A DNA stretch of 64,000 bases from assembly GCA_004352715.1 (NCBI GenBank), contig SCFE01000008.1, forward strand, positions 228,544-292,543, given 5' to 3'. This document shows, piece by piece, positions 44,346 through 55,304 of the stretch. How positions within the stretch are numbered: position 1 is the first letter of the stretch; every line of letters starts with the position of its first letter. Made by a program: the position numbers and the translations under genes. The notes beneath the pieces are model-generated. The model had not been told where the DNA came from. It was given only the letters and a program-made list of their open reading frames with translations, and searched no databases. Origin of the DNA: Hofstenia miamia. Lineage: Eukaryota > Xenacoelomorpha > Acoela.

Positions 44346-44500
44346 TAAAAATTATAGAATGAATTCAGTTAAAAAATATATTAACTTTTTTCCAAATCAA
44401 CTAATATAACATTTAATCAATTTATCTTTACAATTTTGATTAAATATTTTCATTGGTTAACACTAATGTTAAATATAATTGCGGGGATTTCAAATATCAT

Positions 44501-45937
44501 TCATTGGACAATGTTTCTTATATGTATATTTTGGAATGGAACGTCGTAAAGATTTTGTTCCACCTGTGGAATATTCAGTTGTCTAAAGCCAGCGTTCCAC
44601 GTCTGCGTCTTGGCATAAGTTTTTTCAATATTCAAATTGCCTCTGTGCACTTTTAAATTGTAATCGAGCAATAGCTTTGTTATTGTACCTAACAATAACA
44701 CTGATATAAGAATGATAAATATCTTTTTGTAGTTGTAGGATGTTGACTTGTCACTGAACGTGCGATGATGTACTTTCAACATGGAAATATTAGTAAAAGA
44801 GCATTCATTCAAATTTTTTGAATATGTTTCATATGGGGTCTTAAATGTGAAATTTTCTGTTTTTAGTTTTACATATTTATTAATCTTTACTATGTCACAT
44901 GAATGGATTGGATGGTTAATTTCAAAATAACAATCTTTAATAATCATAGCCACTTTATTTCCGTTGCTAACTACATTATAGTACTGTTCAGCGAAATTAT
45001 TCTTATAATAGTCACTGAATATTTTAAAATAACTTTCTCTATCAATATATTCATAATGAATAACTATTTTTGTAAGTGCACCACTAAGAAAGTTCATCAT
45101 GTAAATATTTTTGCTGAAATTAGCATAAGAACTTCTAATATTTGCAGAAATTAAGGATTTTCCAAAGTTATACTGCATGAAATTTGAAGAAATTACAAGA
45201 ATATTTGTAGATATATTCTTATTCTTCCAATCTAATGCGTAGATTGAATCGAACTTCTTATTGTTTGAAAAGCTGCAATTTTGTAATCTTAGGATATTTG
45301 TAGCATATCCCCGCAATATTTCTTCAAAATCAGAATTTCTCTGAAATCTTGAATGGCTGATACTCACGTTGGTAGTAGTATGAAAAAACATTGTTCCAAA
45401 ACGTTTATTATTTTCAACAATACTGTGTGAAATTCTAAAATTTTCGCGATTGCACAACAAAAATGTTGAAAAATTAAATAAATTAATAAACGCAGAGTAA
45501 TTAATGCTAACAATTTCTCCAACAAATATAATATTCCTGACATTAAGGAGGTTGATTCCATTACCATCAAATGTCGTATTGTAAATGATTAAAGTTCCAG
45601 TAGCAATAATTGTAATTGGAAGTACATACCAAAGGACATTGACAAGAACAAGTTTGTCGCAAAATATAGTTTCGTTTATATCCTTAATTGTAATATTAAT
45701 AAATGTAATGGTTGTATACCTATCGCCGTGGAGGAGAAAGTTATTCTTTAGTTCAGCATATTTTGGAGATCCAGTGAAATTGAGAGATTTTACCGAAGCA
45801 TTGACATGGACTTCATTGACTTTGCAAACGAAATCGATGTCTAAATCGTTTCCTAAATAATCTGAACAATTATTTAGAGAGTGCAATATTCTGATATTGA
45901 AAATTGTGCTACCAACAAAGATTAACAGATAGTTCAT
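44501..45937 (-). CDS. Single-pass membrane glycoprotein with beta-helix-like ectodomain, single exon
   Basis: This is the longest intact frame in the window, 478 codons without an intron. Residues 1-20 are a likely signal peptide (MNYLLIFVGSTIFNIRI). The ectodomain holds about 14 N-glycosylation sequons and repeated short patterns such as ISHSIVENN, ISHSRFQRN, LQNCSFSNN and VISSNFMQYN. These resemble the turns of right-handed parallel beta-helix (pectin-lyase-like) proteins. Residues about 406-426 are a membrane segment (IFIILISVLLLGTITKLLL). The 52-residue cytoplasmic tail contains YDVP, a form of the YxxP motif bound by Crk-type SH2 domains. Function is unknown. A cell-surface receptor or adhesion role is inference. 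ATG at 45937 is the first in frame. No TATA box is obvious. Confidence 0.75.
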   Translation of the reverse strand: MNYLLIFVGSTIFNIRILHSLNNCSDYLGNDLDIDFVCKVNEVHVNASVKSLNFTGSPKYAELKNNFLLHGDRYTTITFINITIKDINETIFCDKLVLVNVLWYVLPITIIATGTLIIYNTTFDGNGINLLNVRNIIFVGEIVSINYSAFINLFNFSTFLLCNRENFRISHSIVENNKRFGTMFFHTTTNVSISHSRFQRNSDFEEILRGYATNILRLQNCSFSNNKKFDSIYALDWKNKNISTNILVISSNFMQYNFGKSLISANIRSSYANFSKNIYMMNFLSGALTKIVIHYEYIDRESYFKIFSDYYKNNFAEQYYNVVSNGNKVAMIIKDCYFEINHPIHSCDIVKINKYVKLKTENFTFKTPYETYSKNLNECSFTNISMLKVHHRTFSDKSTSYNYKKIFIILISVLLLGTITKLLLDYNLKVHRGNLNIEKTYAKTQTWNAGFRQLNIPQVEQNLYDVPFQNIHIRNIVQ

Positions 45938-46179
45938 TGTTCAAACCAATTCAATTTGTGTGGGAAATTTGAAATGATTTCAAAACATACAACTTTTTAA
46001 TAAAATCGCGCATTTCCACTAACAATTTTGCAAAAGAAAGTTTGAATTTCACACATGTGATCACTGTGTTCGGCACTTTGTGTCATGTGCCAAAATCAAT
46101 ATCTTGCTTGTGCCAACAACGTCATTAAGTGTAAGAAACTTTAAAAAAATTAACATTTAAAAGTAGATCCTAGAATCTA

Positions 46180-46600
46180 ATGAATTCAGAGGATCAGCAA
46201 GTGCTTAAAATAATAAAAAGTGAAATTTTACGCTTGCAAGACTGGGTTAATTGTCATAACAGAGTTGATGGACAAAAAGCATTTCACGAAACCAATGATA
46301 AGCCCTTAAATGATTAGACGAGAAGAAAAGCCAGAATTAACATGGAGCAATAGTCTTAATTATTTACATGTTGACAAGAGACAAAGTGAGCAGGTTTTTG
46401 CGCACAGACTGGAGATGGAAATGGACCGGGCAGGTATGACTTGGGCTGGACTTTGCGAAGAGGTACTGGAAAAAAACTACTATTACTCAATAGTGCAAGC
46501 AAATCAACCCAAATTTAGCGAATTCTATAAATTTTTTAAGCAATGTGTTGAAAATAAAAATTGCATTTTTAAATTTTACATTAGTATTTTAAGATTTTAA
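46180..46600 (+). CDS. Small gene candidate divergent from the membrane-protein gene
   Basis: ATG 46180 gives 45 codons (MNSEDQQVLKIIKSEILRLQ...) to TAG at 46315. An overlapping +1 frame from 46310 gives 96 codons including LNYLHVDKRQSEQVFAHRLE and MTWAGLCEEVLEKNYYYS. Both are charged and look coding, so they may be one gene broken by a frameshift or joined by an intron I cannot place (a donor-like GCAG/GTATGA is at 46432). The start codons of this gene and of the minus-strand membrane protein are 242 nt apart, which suggests a shared promoter region. Family not recognised. Confidence 0.35.
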
Positions 46601-48095
46601 GCCTTTCTAAATTTAAGATTTTCATTTGCAATGTGTATATATTATATTTGAAGTTATAAAATATCCAACTTTGCCCTAGCGAAACGAAAAATTGATGAAA
46701 ATGTGTTGACAAGCTTAAACCTAAAATATGTCAAATTGGCATTAGTGCAGATGTACGAGTCAGATCTGGGCTGGAAGTAAATCTGCCTGATCTGTGTTGG
46801 TGCGAGCTTCAGTCTAAATTTCAGCCCACGTCTATCGCTGCCAAAGCAATGTACCTTGAACCATTTTTTTGATTGAAATTGGATTTCTTTTGTTCAAATT
46901 TAGATATGAAGTGCTTCAGGATCAATAGTATATTAACGTTGTTCTCTTCGTTGTTACTGGTACTTTGAAGGTGTGAATTCTGAATTTCAGAATGTACCTG
47001 TTAGCATTTGGGTCTAAGCTTAACATTTCTGACAATTACTGAGCACTTATGTCATTATTCACCGCGAAATTTTCTTTGAAATACGAAAAATTACAGTAAC
47101 AAAATTAGTGGAAAAAATTCCACAGAAAGCAAACAGTAACTTCAATTATTTCACATTATAAAACAACCGGTCTAATTGGGTCATTACCAAAACAAGGGCG
47201 CCCTTCTAAATCAACGGGCCGTTCCCAAGTAAATTTAGCACGCGTCTTTCCAGAATTTGAACGCGTTTGTCATCGAAACAGTTGAAAGTAGGTTGGAAAG
47301 GTGGATGTTCGGTTCATGATTCCACAATTCGAGGAATTCTAAACAAATATTTATTATATGGTCCAAGAGCGGCCTGAAAACCACTTTTGTCACGCATACA
47401 TTCCAAACGAAGATAGTAATGGAGCAAGAAGGCCAGGAAAAATACAGATTCCGACTGGGCGAATGTAATATTACCAGATGAAAGTTGTGTGCAATTTTCA
47501 GGAAAGCATGCCCAGTTTTTCAAGAGACCATCTGGACAGGAAAATCGTTTCAAGTATTTATCAAATAAAGTTCCACCAGTTCCAAAAAATTTATGGTTTT
47601 TGGGTTTGCTGTGCTTCAGGGCTTCGAAAAATTATCAGTGTGGATGGGAATATGAAGGACGTAAATATATCGAAATTTAAAGAACCATTTACAGCATATT
47701 CCAACGGGAGAATGCGCCATGCCACAAACGCTTAGAAGTCATGGAATAAATTGAAAAAATGGCGGTTTCTGTTAATTAATCAGCTGTTCTAAATATCATA
47801 GAAAGCTTATCGCAAGTTCTAAAAAGTTAAATTGGAAAAAGCAAATAAAAAATTTGGATCAATTATGGCAAAAGTCTAATATAAATCATCCGAGGAAGGA
47901 TGATAATAATTGCAAAAGGATATCCTACAAAATCTTAGTTCCTATTACATGTATGCTTGGTTTAATCTTGATAAAATACTATTTCATCCAAGAAATAAAT
48001 GTTTTTCTGCTTAAAATTGGAATTATTTAATTAGTCCGACCTATTTTACACAAGGTTGACTAAGTCACGCTTTTAGTTTATTATACAATGCACAT
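46600..48095. other. Interval without a recognised gene
   Basis: Contains a somewhat GC-richer stretch (47170-47740) with short open frames on both strands but no splice or homology support. Confidence 0.35.
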
Positions 48096-48502
48096 ATACG
48101 CGCTAGGGTGGTCCTTATATGGACTGAATTTTTTTTTTAGTTTTTCTAAGCTCCCACCATCCCATCTGATACTCCTACCAGAGAAATGAAAAAGTGAAAA
48201 ATTTTTCAAAGATTAGATTGTATTTAGGGTATGCTCAAGCAAGATAAAAATTTGTATATATGCGTAACTAAACTGAAATCTTGTAAATATTACACATCTC
48301 ATATTAATTACATCTTGGCCATGAAAATGATGTTACTTTAGTAATTAATCATTAGAATTAAAACAAAACTGTGGTTATATATGTATATTAACTAGATATA
48401 TAATAAAAATGTAATGTATATTGTTCTTTAGTGTATAATCTTAATTGAACATTTAACAAAGTAAAGCTGAATCACAGGTAATTAGGCCTACATTTTCTAG
48501 TC

Positions 48503-50803
48503 ATGTCTAATACTGCAACAGTATCAACACGCAGTAAAACTGAGGTTTATCTCCTTGGCTCAACAGTTGAAATTCTTCACGGTTCTAAACTACCATCAGT
48601 CAGTGATGTGCTACGGCTTTATACTCATAAGTTGAAATCTTCTAGGACAAAACACGGTGCAGCTGTCAGTGTTATTGAAGAAGTGCAGTTGTTCTGGGAC
48701 AGAGCAAGTATACCTATGCGCCGTTCTGATCATGCTGTCTCTCATCTGGAGGAATTGGTTAAAAATGGGAGGGGCCTAAGAAGAACAAGGCCCGAAGAAC
48801 AGCAACCCAAATTGCAAATGAGGAAGCTTTTAAAGACACCTTCAATGATCTGTTTGATGTCGCTCATCAGGATGCATTGCAGAATATGACAGTGGAAGAA
48901 GATAAGCAATTTTTGTTGGCTCAACGAGAGAAAGGAAGGCAGGGAGTAATGGCAGGNTTTAAAGACACCTTCAATGATCTGTTTGATGTCGCTCATCAGG
49001 ATGCATTGCAGAATATGAAAGTGGAAGAAGATAAGCAATTTTTGTTGGCTCAACGAGAGAAAGGAAGGCAGGGAGTAATGGCAGGCGTTGATATGTCCCT
49101 GGCCAGAAAAGACGAACAGCAAGCAACTAGAAAACAACGCCAACTTCAGTTGCTGAAACGCCAGCAAGCTGAAAAGGCTGCACTTGATAGAAAGGTTACA
49201 CTGGAATCCTCAGGTTCATCTTCAAATGAAGATGATTCAATTGATTCAGCTGAGGTAGGAGCTACTGTTGGCCCATGTTTTCCCAAACGAAAACGTGGTC
49301 GCACCAATATTCTAACTCCTGAGATCCTGTCTTCACTTGACCGTACAAAAACGAGTGATAGACAAGCAGTACAGCTCATTGCTCCAGTAATTCATGCAGC
49401 TGGCCAAAACATTGAGGACTACAATCTCAACAGGTCATCTATTCGACGATACCGTCAGAAGCACCGTGCTACATTTTCATCCACATTGAAATCAGAGTTT
49501 AATCCCCAGAAGTTGATCGCCTGCCAATCATTGTGTCTGGATCTGGTACTGAACAGCTACTCTATGTTCCTAAACTGTCTTCAGGGAGTGGAAAAGCTAT
49601 AGCTGATGCACTGATGGACACAGTGTCTGATTGGGGTATTGCTGACAGCATCGTAGCTCTCAGTTTTGACACTACATCCAGCAATACTGGTAGAATAAAT
49701 GGTGCACGCACACTATTTGAACAGTGCCTGGGCAGGAATGTCCTTCACCTAGCATGCAGACATCATGTGCATGAGATCATGCTTGAGGCAGCCTTTTCCA
49801 CAACTATNTCCTAAACTGTCTTCAGGGAGTGGAAAGGCTATAGCTGATGCACTGATGGACACAGTGTCTGATTGGGGTATTGCTGACAGCATCGTAGCTC
49901 TCAGTTTTGACACTACATCCAGCAATACTGGTAGAATAAATTGTGCATGCACACTATTTGAACAGTGTCTGGGCAGGAATGTCCTTCGCCTAGTATGCAG
50001 ACATCATGTGCATGAGATCATGCTTGAGGCAGCCTTTTCCACAACTATGGGACCTTCAAGTGGCCCTGAAATCCAAATATTTAAGCGCTTCAAAGCCTAC
50101 TGGCCAAACATTGTGGTCACTGATTATAAGCCTGGCATTGAAGTTAAAGCCATCGCAGAAGCACTTGCTAGTGTATTGGATGACCTGCTTCAGATGTCTC
50201 ACCAGCGTGAAGACTATCGGGAACTTGAACTCTCCTTAATATTCTCAGGAGGAATTCCTGCACGTGGTTTGAAGCTCAGAAAGCCAGGTGATATCCATCA
50301 TGCACGCTTCATGGCTCGGCTAATTTATGTTCTGAAAATTTATATCTTCAGGGATGCGGGCTTTAGGATGACACACCGTGAGCTCCAAGGTCTGGCAGAC
50401 TTCTGTGTCTTTGGTGTTGCGGCTTATATCAAGTCCTGGTTTTTGTCTTATCTGCCAACTGCAGCACCTGCCAATGATCTGAATCTGTTGAAACTCTTGG
50501 CTTCATCCAGTTCTGAAGCACATGTCGCTGCTATGAAGAAATTGTGTGGNNNNNNNNNNNNNNNNNNNNNNNNNNNNNNNNNNNNNNNNNNNNNNNTGGC
50601 AGACTTCTGTGTCTTTGGTGTTGCGGCTTATATCAAGTCCTGGTTTTTGTCTTATCTGCCAACTGCAGCACCTGCCAATGATCTGAATCTGTTGAAACTC
50701 TTAGCTTCACCCAGTTCTGAAGCACATGTCGCTGCTATGAAGAAATTGTGTGGGCAGCTATGGTACCTAAGTGAAGAGCTGATTGAACTGGCCTTTTTTG
50801 ATC
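48503..50803 (+). pseudogene. hAT-like transposase, N-terminal and catalytic part
   Basis: ATG 48503. Order: N-terminal helical region, a 1-nt deletion near 48760, FNDLFDVAHQDALQN, a Lys/Gln-rich coil, an acidic Ser patch (SSGSSSNEDDS), a basic KRKRGRTN, a second 1-nt deletion near 49512. Then comes a catalytic-like core with VPKLSSGSGKAIADALMD, LSFDTTSSNTGR and LACRHHVHEIMLEAAF. The FDTTSSNTG Asp followed by CxxH matches the layout of hAT cores. Segments 48828-48956, 49568-49807 and 50393-50549 are each repeated across N. Proteins of this type occur in several invertebrate genomes, usually unannotated. Runs into the gap at 50804. Confidence 0.6.
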
Positions 50804-51803
50804 NNNNNNNNNNNNNNNNNNNNNNNNNNNNNNNNNNNNNNNNNNNNNNNNNNNNNNNNNNNNNNNNNNNNNNNNNNNNNNNNNNNNNNNNNNNNNNNNN
50901 NNNNNNNNNNNNNNNNNNNNNNNNNNNNNNNNNNNNNNNNNNNNNNNNNNNNNNNNNNNNNNNNNNNNNNNNNNNNNNNNNNNNNNNNNNNNNNNNNNNN
51001 NNNNNNNNNNNNNNNNNNNNNNNNNNNNNNNNNNNNNNNNNNNNNNNNNNNNNNNNNNNNNNNNNNNNNNNNNNNNNNNNNNNNNNNNNNNNNNNNNNNN
51101 NNNNNNNNNNNNNNNNNNNNNNNNNNNNNNNNNNNNNNNNNNNNNNNNNNNNNNNNNNNNNNNNNNNNNNNNNNNNNNNNNNNNNNNNNNNNNNNNNNNN
51201 NNNNNNNNNNNNNNNNNNNNNNNNNNNNNNNNNNNNNNNNNNNNNNNNNNNNNNNNNNNNNNNNNNNNNNNNNNNNNNNNNNNNNNNNNNNNNNNNNNNN
51301 NNNNNNNNNNNNNNNNNNNNNNNNNNNNNNNNNNNNNNNNNNNNNNNNNNNNNNNNNNNNNNNNNNNNNNNNNNNNNNNNNNNNNNNNNNNNNNNNNNNN
51401 NNNNNNNNNNNNNNNNNNNNNNNNNNNNNNNNNNNNNNNNNNNNNNNNNNNNNNNNNNNNNNNNNNNNNNNNNNNNNNNNNNNNNNNNNNNNNNNNNNNN
51501 NNNNNNNNNNNNNNNNNNNNNNNNNNNNNNNNNNNNNNNNNNNNNNNNNNNNNNNNNNNNNNNNNNNNNNNNNNNNNNNNNNNNNNNNNNNNNNNNNNNN
51601 NNNNNNNNNNNNNNNNNNNNNNNNNNNNNNNNNNNNNNNNNNNNNNNNNNNNNNNNNNNNNNNNNNNNNNNNNNNNNNNNNNNNNNNNNNNNNNNNNNNN
51701 NNNNNNNNNNNNNNNNNNNNNNNNNNNNNNNNNNNNNNNNNNNNNNNNNNNNNNNNNNNNNNNNNNNNNNNNNNNNNNNNNNNNNNNNNNNNNNNNNNNN
51801 NNN
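50804..51803. other. Assembly gap of 1000 N
   Basis: A round-number gap. Its size may not be real. Confidence 0.95.
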
Positions 51804-52234
51804 ATGATGTTAGAGAAAATATTGAACCAGAAATTATAATTGAAAATCTTACCAAGCTGAGCGCAAAATGTAATGGGAATTTGACCTTCATGGACATCGC
51901 GCCACCAATGACATGTGATGACGTAACATATCACAAAATTTCTGAAATTAATAAGTTCATTTATTCAACGGGACATGCGATAAAAATTGCTGAGCTTTTC
52001 AGTAAGAATAGCGTGTTATTTGCAAAAGACGGCTTGCATTTTTCTAGATATGGGTATTCACAACTCGCACTCTCGATAAAAAATGCGTTTAAAATAGAAA
52101 GGCCAAAAGCAGTACGACAATTTAAAGGCACAAAATTTCAAAAAAACTTTCAAAAAAAGGAAACTCACTCAATAATCAGGCAATTGAATATGCTGCAAAG
52201 CGCTGTGGACAAACTCATGCAATCAAAATCGTAA
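51804..52234 (+). CDS. LINE ORF1, C-terminal part with SGNH-esterase block V
   Basis: Open from the gap edge to TAA at 52232. FMDIAPPMT and then LFAKDGLHFSRYGYSQLA show the DGLHxxxxGY signature (Asp and His of the catalytic triad) of SGNH/GDSL hydrolases. After it comes a basic, Gln/Lys-rich tail. Some CR1/L2-type LINEs have an esterase in ORF1, and its contribution to retrotransposition is not settled. The N-terminal part lies in the 1-kb gap. ORF2 begins five bases after the stop, in another frame. Confidence 0.65.
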
Positions 52235-52239
52235 GCTTT

Positions 52240-53538
52240 ATGTACATTTATATTTATACTGCAGTATTTTGTAAGCCTTATACCTATGGTTCAATTTTCG
52301 TTCAAATTTTACTATCCAATGATGTAGAACAAAATCCAGGGCCAATTTTCCCATTTAAGAATATTTCGGTTCTACTTCAGGGCTATAAAAATAACGTAAA
52401 AATTATCTCACTTAATGTCTTTGACTTGAGAAACTCTCTTGCTAATCTTCAGTTATTCTATAATGCCTTTGATGACAATACTATATACTGTTTCTGTGAA
52501 ACATGGTTTAATCAAAATACAAACACTAGCATATTTAACCCAAATCCAAGGAAGTTTGATCTATTTATTCAGAACAGAGTAAATAAGAAAGGAGGTGGAT
52601 TAATGGTAGCTTGCCCAAAATTTTTAAATATGGAGGTGCTTAACATAAATGATGATACCTGTATGGCTCCAATAGAAAGCATATGGCTCATATCACAGAA
52701 CTGCGCCTTAGGTAGGTTTGTACTTAATGCAGTTTATTCCCCACATAAACAATATGGCAAGCAATTGATAGAATTTCTGCAAAATCAATTAATCCAAATA
52801 CCATCCTATGATAACTTAATCTTGTGTGGCGACTATAATATTAATCTGTTTGATAAAAAACAAAAACACCTCATTGACAAGTTATGCAGGGAAAATGACC
52901 TCTTCATTTTGAATAGCAGTATCCCATCAAAAGTGACCACCAAATCAAGAACTTTAATAGATTACATTATAACAAATAAAGGTTATTATGAATCCTACAT
53001 TGCAGACTGTTGTTTTTCGGACCATAATGTTACAATAGGAATATTAGAAAGGCTGAATATAGCAAAAAACAGAGAAATAATTTACAAAAGATCTTTTAAA
53101 AAATTTTCAAAAGAAGCGTTTTTAAATGACATTAGGAACACCCCATTTGATATTATCTACACACTAGAAAACATAGACGTCATGTTTGATTATTACTTAG
53201 ATACAATACAGCTTGTATTAGATAAGCATGCACCTATTGAGAAAATGTATGTTTACTCAAAAACTAACAGCATACCTTTGGATAATAAACTGGCACAAAC
53301 ACAAAATCTTGCTAATCAGCTGTTTAATAAATGGCAGGTTACTAACAGTCCTAATGATTATGCTATTTACAAAACAACGCTTAAACAAGTTTATTCACTA
53401 GAGAAAGTTAGCCGTGCGCATCATAGCAAGTTAATTTTTAATAAACTGGATACAGATAAACAACGATGGGACTTTATAAACTCAATTCACAGTAATCGCT
53501 TTATGAAACAAACAACTGTTAAGCATTTGATAGCATGA
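52240..53538 (+). CDS. LINE ORF2, 5' part: 2A-like peptide and APE endonuclease
   Basis: ATG 52240. Residues 28-35 are DVEQNPGP, an exact 2A consensus, which in other non-LTR elements makes the ribosome skip the Gly-Pro bond. Endonuclease motifs follow: IISLN, CETWFN, VYSPH, LCGDYNINLF, TLIDYIIT and FSDHNVTI, all catalytic positions present. Then a linker with RWDFINSIHSN. The frame stops at 53536. At about 53528 the text jumps into FDSMSHELLIKK (the RT box A region), so RT blocks before box A are deleted. RT continues out of frame to the N at 53672. Confidence 0.75.
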   Translation: MYIYIYTAVFCKPYTYGSIFVQILLSNDVEQNPGPIFPFKNISVLLQGYKNNVKIISLNVFDLRNSLANLQLFYNAFDDNTIYCFCETWFNQNTNTSIFNPNPRKFDLFIQNRVNKKGGGLMVACPKFLNMEVLNINDDTCMAPIESIWLISQNCALGRFVLNAVYSPHKQYGKQLIEFLQNQLIQIPSYDNLILCGDYNINLFDKKQKHLIDKLCRENDLFILNSSIPSKVTTKSRTLIDYIITNKGYYESYIADCCFSDHNVTIGILERLNIAKNREIIYKRSFKKFSKEAFLNDIRNTPFDIIYTLENIDVMFDYYLDTIQLVLDKHAPIEKMYVYSKTNSIPLDNKLAQTQNLANQLFNKWQVTNSPNDYAIYKTTLKQVYSLEKVSRAHHSKLIFNKLDTDKQRWDFINSIHSNRFMKQTTVKHLIA

Positions 53539-53672
53539 GCCACGAACTATTAATAAAAAAAGTTACATAAATATCAACTAAGCAGTGAATCTATTCTCTT
53601 GATAAAAAGCTACTTGACTGATCGTACACAAAAGGTTAAGATCAACAACACGTACTCAGATTGTTTGGAAAN

Positions 53673-54408
53673 TCGTGCACGCTTCATGGCTCGGCTAATT
53701 TATGCTCTGAAAATTTACATCTTCAGGGATGCGGGCTTCAGGATGACACACCGTGAGCTCCAAGGTTTGGCAGACTTCTGTGTCTTTGGTGTTGCGGCTT
53801 ATATCAAGTCCTGGTTTTTGTCTTATCTGCCAACTGCAGCACCTGCCAATGATCTGAATCTGTTGAAACTCTTAGCTTCATCCAGTTCTGAAGCACATGT
53901 CGCTGCTATGAAGAAATTGTGTGGGCAGCTATAATACCTAAGTGAAGAGCTGATTGCACTGGCCTTTTTTGATTGTAACATTGATGCAGTAGAGAAAAAA
54001 GCCACGGTAGATGCACTCACTCATCAAGGAACACATAAACCACCATAGAAGCGCATTACGGTAGACCATGCCACAATCCACAACAAACAGCTGCATGATT
54101 TTGTTACACACAATACAAGGAATTTCTTCCAAATTCTGCGCATTCCAGATTCATTCCTCTCTGCAGAGCCTTGTACATGGTTGATCAATGAGAGCTACCT
54201 GGAAGCTGAATCAGTCATCAGTGAACTGCGTGTAGTAAATGACACTGCTGAACGTGGTGTAGCACTGATGCAGGAATATAATTTGCTACTCTCCAAAAAT
54301 GAAGACCAAATGCAGTTTGCATTGCAAATTGTTAAGGAACATCGACAGCGCTTTCCTGACTCATCTAAGTCGACAACTGTTCAAGCACTGCAGGAACTAA
54401 ACCAGTAA
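53673..54408 (+). pseudogene. hAT-like transposase, C-terminal part
   Basis: Begins after the N at 53672 inside sequence already seen at 50299-50803 (RFMARLIYALKIYIF...), then continues beyond it. TAA at 53933 and TAG at 54047 interrupt the frame. The other copy has Trp where the TAA is. The end of the protein is open from 54181: LINESYLEAESVISELRVVN, DTAERGVALMQEYNLLLS, and an FPDSSKSTTVQALQELNQ tail to TAA. hAT dimerisation (Dimer_Tnp_hAT) motifs are not obvious. Confidence 0.6.
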
Positions 54409-55303
54409 TTTGTAATATGTGTTGGAACGTTTAACATAAAACTGTTTGCTTAGTATGTATGTTTATTACTTTGACTTACAGCAGGCAATCTATTCTATAG
54501 GCCGGTTATCCAAAACTTCACTAGCATTGAGCATACCCTAAATATTAACCAATTAAGAAAAAAATTTACCAATAATGTTTATTCATATAGTAGATTAAAA
54601 TAATAGGGTGGGAGGTTAAAATTTTGAAAGTTGAAAAATAAGGACCACCCTAATACGCACTATTATATTATTATTATTAAATCAATATCGGAAGATGACA
54701 GTGAAATGGAATTAGTTAAAAATTAATAAAAAGCAAATAATTTTATGTGTAATATTTTAATTAATGTGATGATAATTTTACTATAAATTTACATGAAGGT
54801 TAGTGTTATATGAAATTCATATGTACACAGATAAATAGAATATATAGACATAATGTATATCAAACAATTATTATAAGATTTTAGATCTTCGAACAACAAC
54901 AACAACAAATATTCATGCAGAGCAAATAACCCGGCGCGTGCCCGTTACATGCTCTACTCCAGGATTTGCAAAACTGAAGTTAGTCAGTTATTCACCTAAA
55001 TAACCAGGGAAACTATCACAAGCAGTGAGCACTGACTCAACGAACGATCTATGCAATAATTTCAGTTCCCAGCCGGTTAAGAAGAATCATTATGACTGAA
55101 AAAATGTAATCACAGTAGAAACTCGCAAATGTGTGATAAAAATTTCATCGTTTAAAACTGTAGTAATCGAGGAGAATGGTAACACGAAATAGACGTTAGC
55201 ATCAACCAACTGTTACCTCCGCCAAGCAGGTTCCCCAATAGCAAAGCCACGTGGCATTTTCGTGGCATTACGTCGCACTTCCACGTCGTATTATGGTGAA
55301 TAT
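54177..55303. repeat. Haplotype copy 1: hAT tail and right flank
   Basis: Repeats almost exactly at 55305-56431 across the single N at 55304, including the hAT right end, its target duplication and about 650 bp of flank. Confidence 0.75.
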
Positions 55304-55304
55304 N

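Larger units (their letters stand above)
51804..53671 (+). mobile_element. CR1/L2-like LINE fragment between gaps inside the hAT element
   Basis: Bounded by N on both sides. It is either a LINE inserted in the hAT copy or a contig misplaced during scaffolding. RT is deleted and truncated. Confidence 0.6.
48104..54652 (+). mobile_element. hAT-like transposon with TAGGG termini
   Basis: The left end is TAGGGTGGTCCTTAT and the complement of the right end TAGGGTGGTCCTTAT. CTCCCACC recurs about 30-60 nt inside each. The flanks ATACGCGC (48096-48103) and ATACGCAC (54653-54660) match at 7 of 8, the hAT duplication size. The span includes internal assembly duplications, a 1-kb gap and a LINE fragment, so the true element is probably about 3.3 kb. 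It carries one intronless transposase gene, now broken. Confidence 0.75.

Noticed and set aside
47314-47735. Short frames on both strands in a GC-richer stretch
   Set aside because: Neither strand shows splice sites or recognisable motifs, and both cannot be real.
50735-51934. Long minus-strand frames across the 1-kb gap
   Set aside because: Open only because N is not counted as a stop.
54653-55303. Biological tandem duplication of the hAT right flank
   Set aside because: Near-identity across coding and non-coding DNA with a single N at the junction fits an assembly artefact better.
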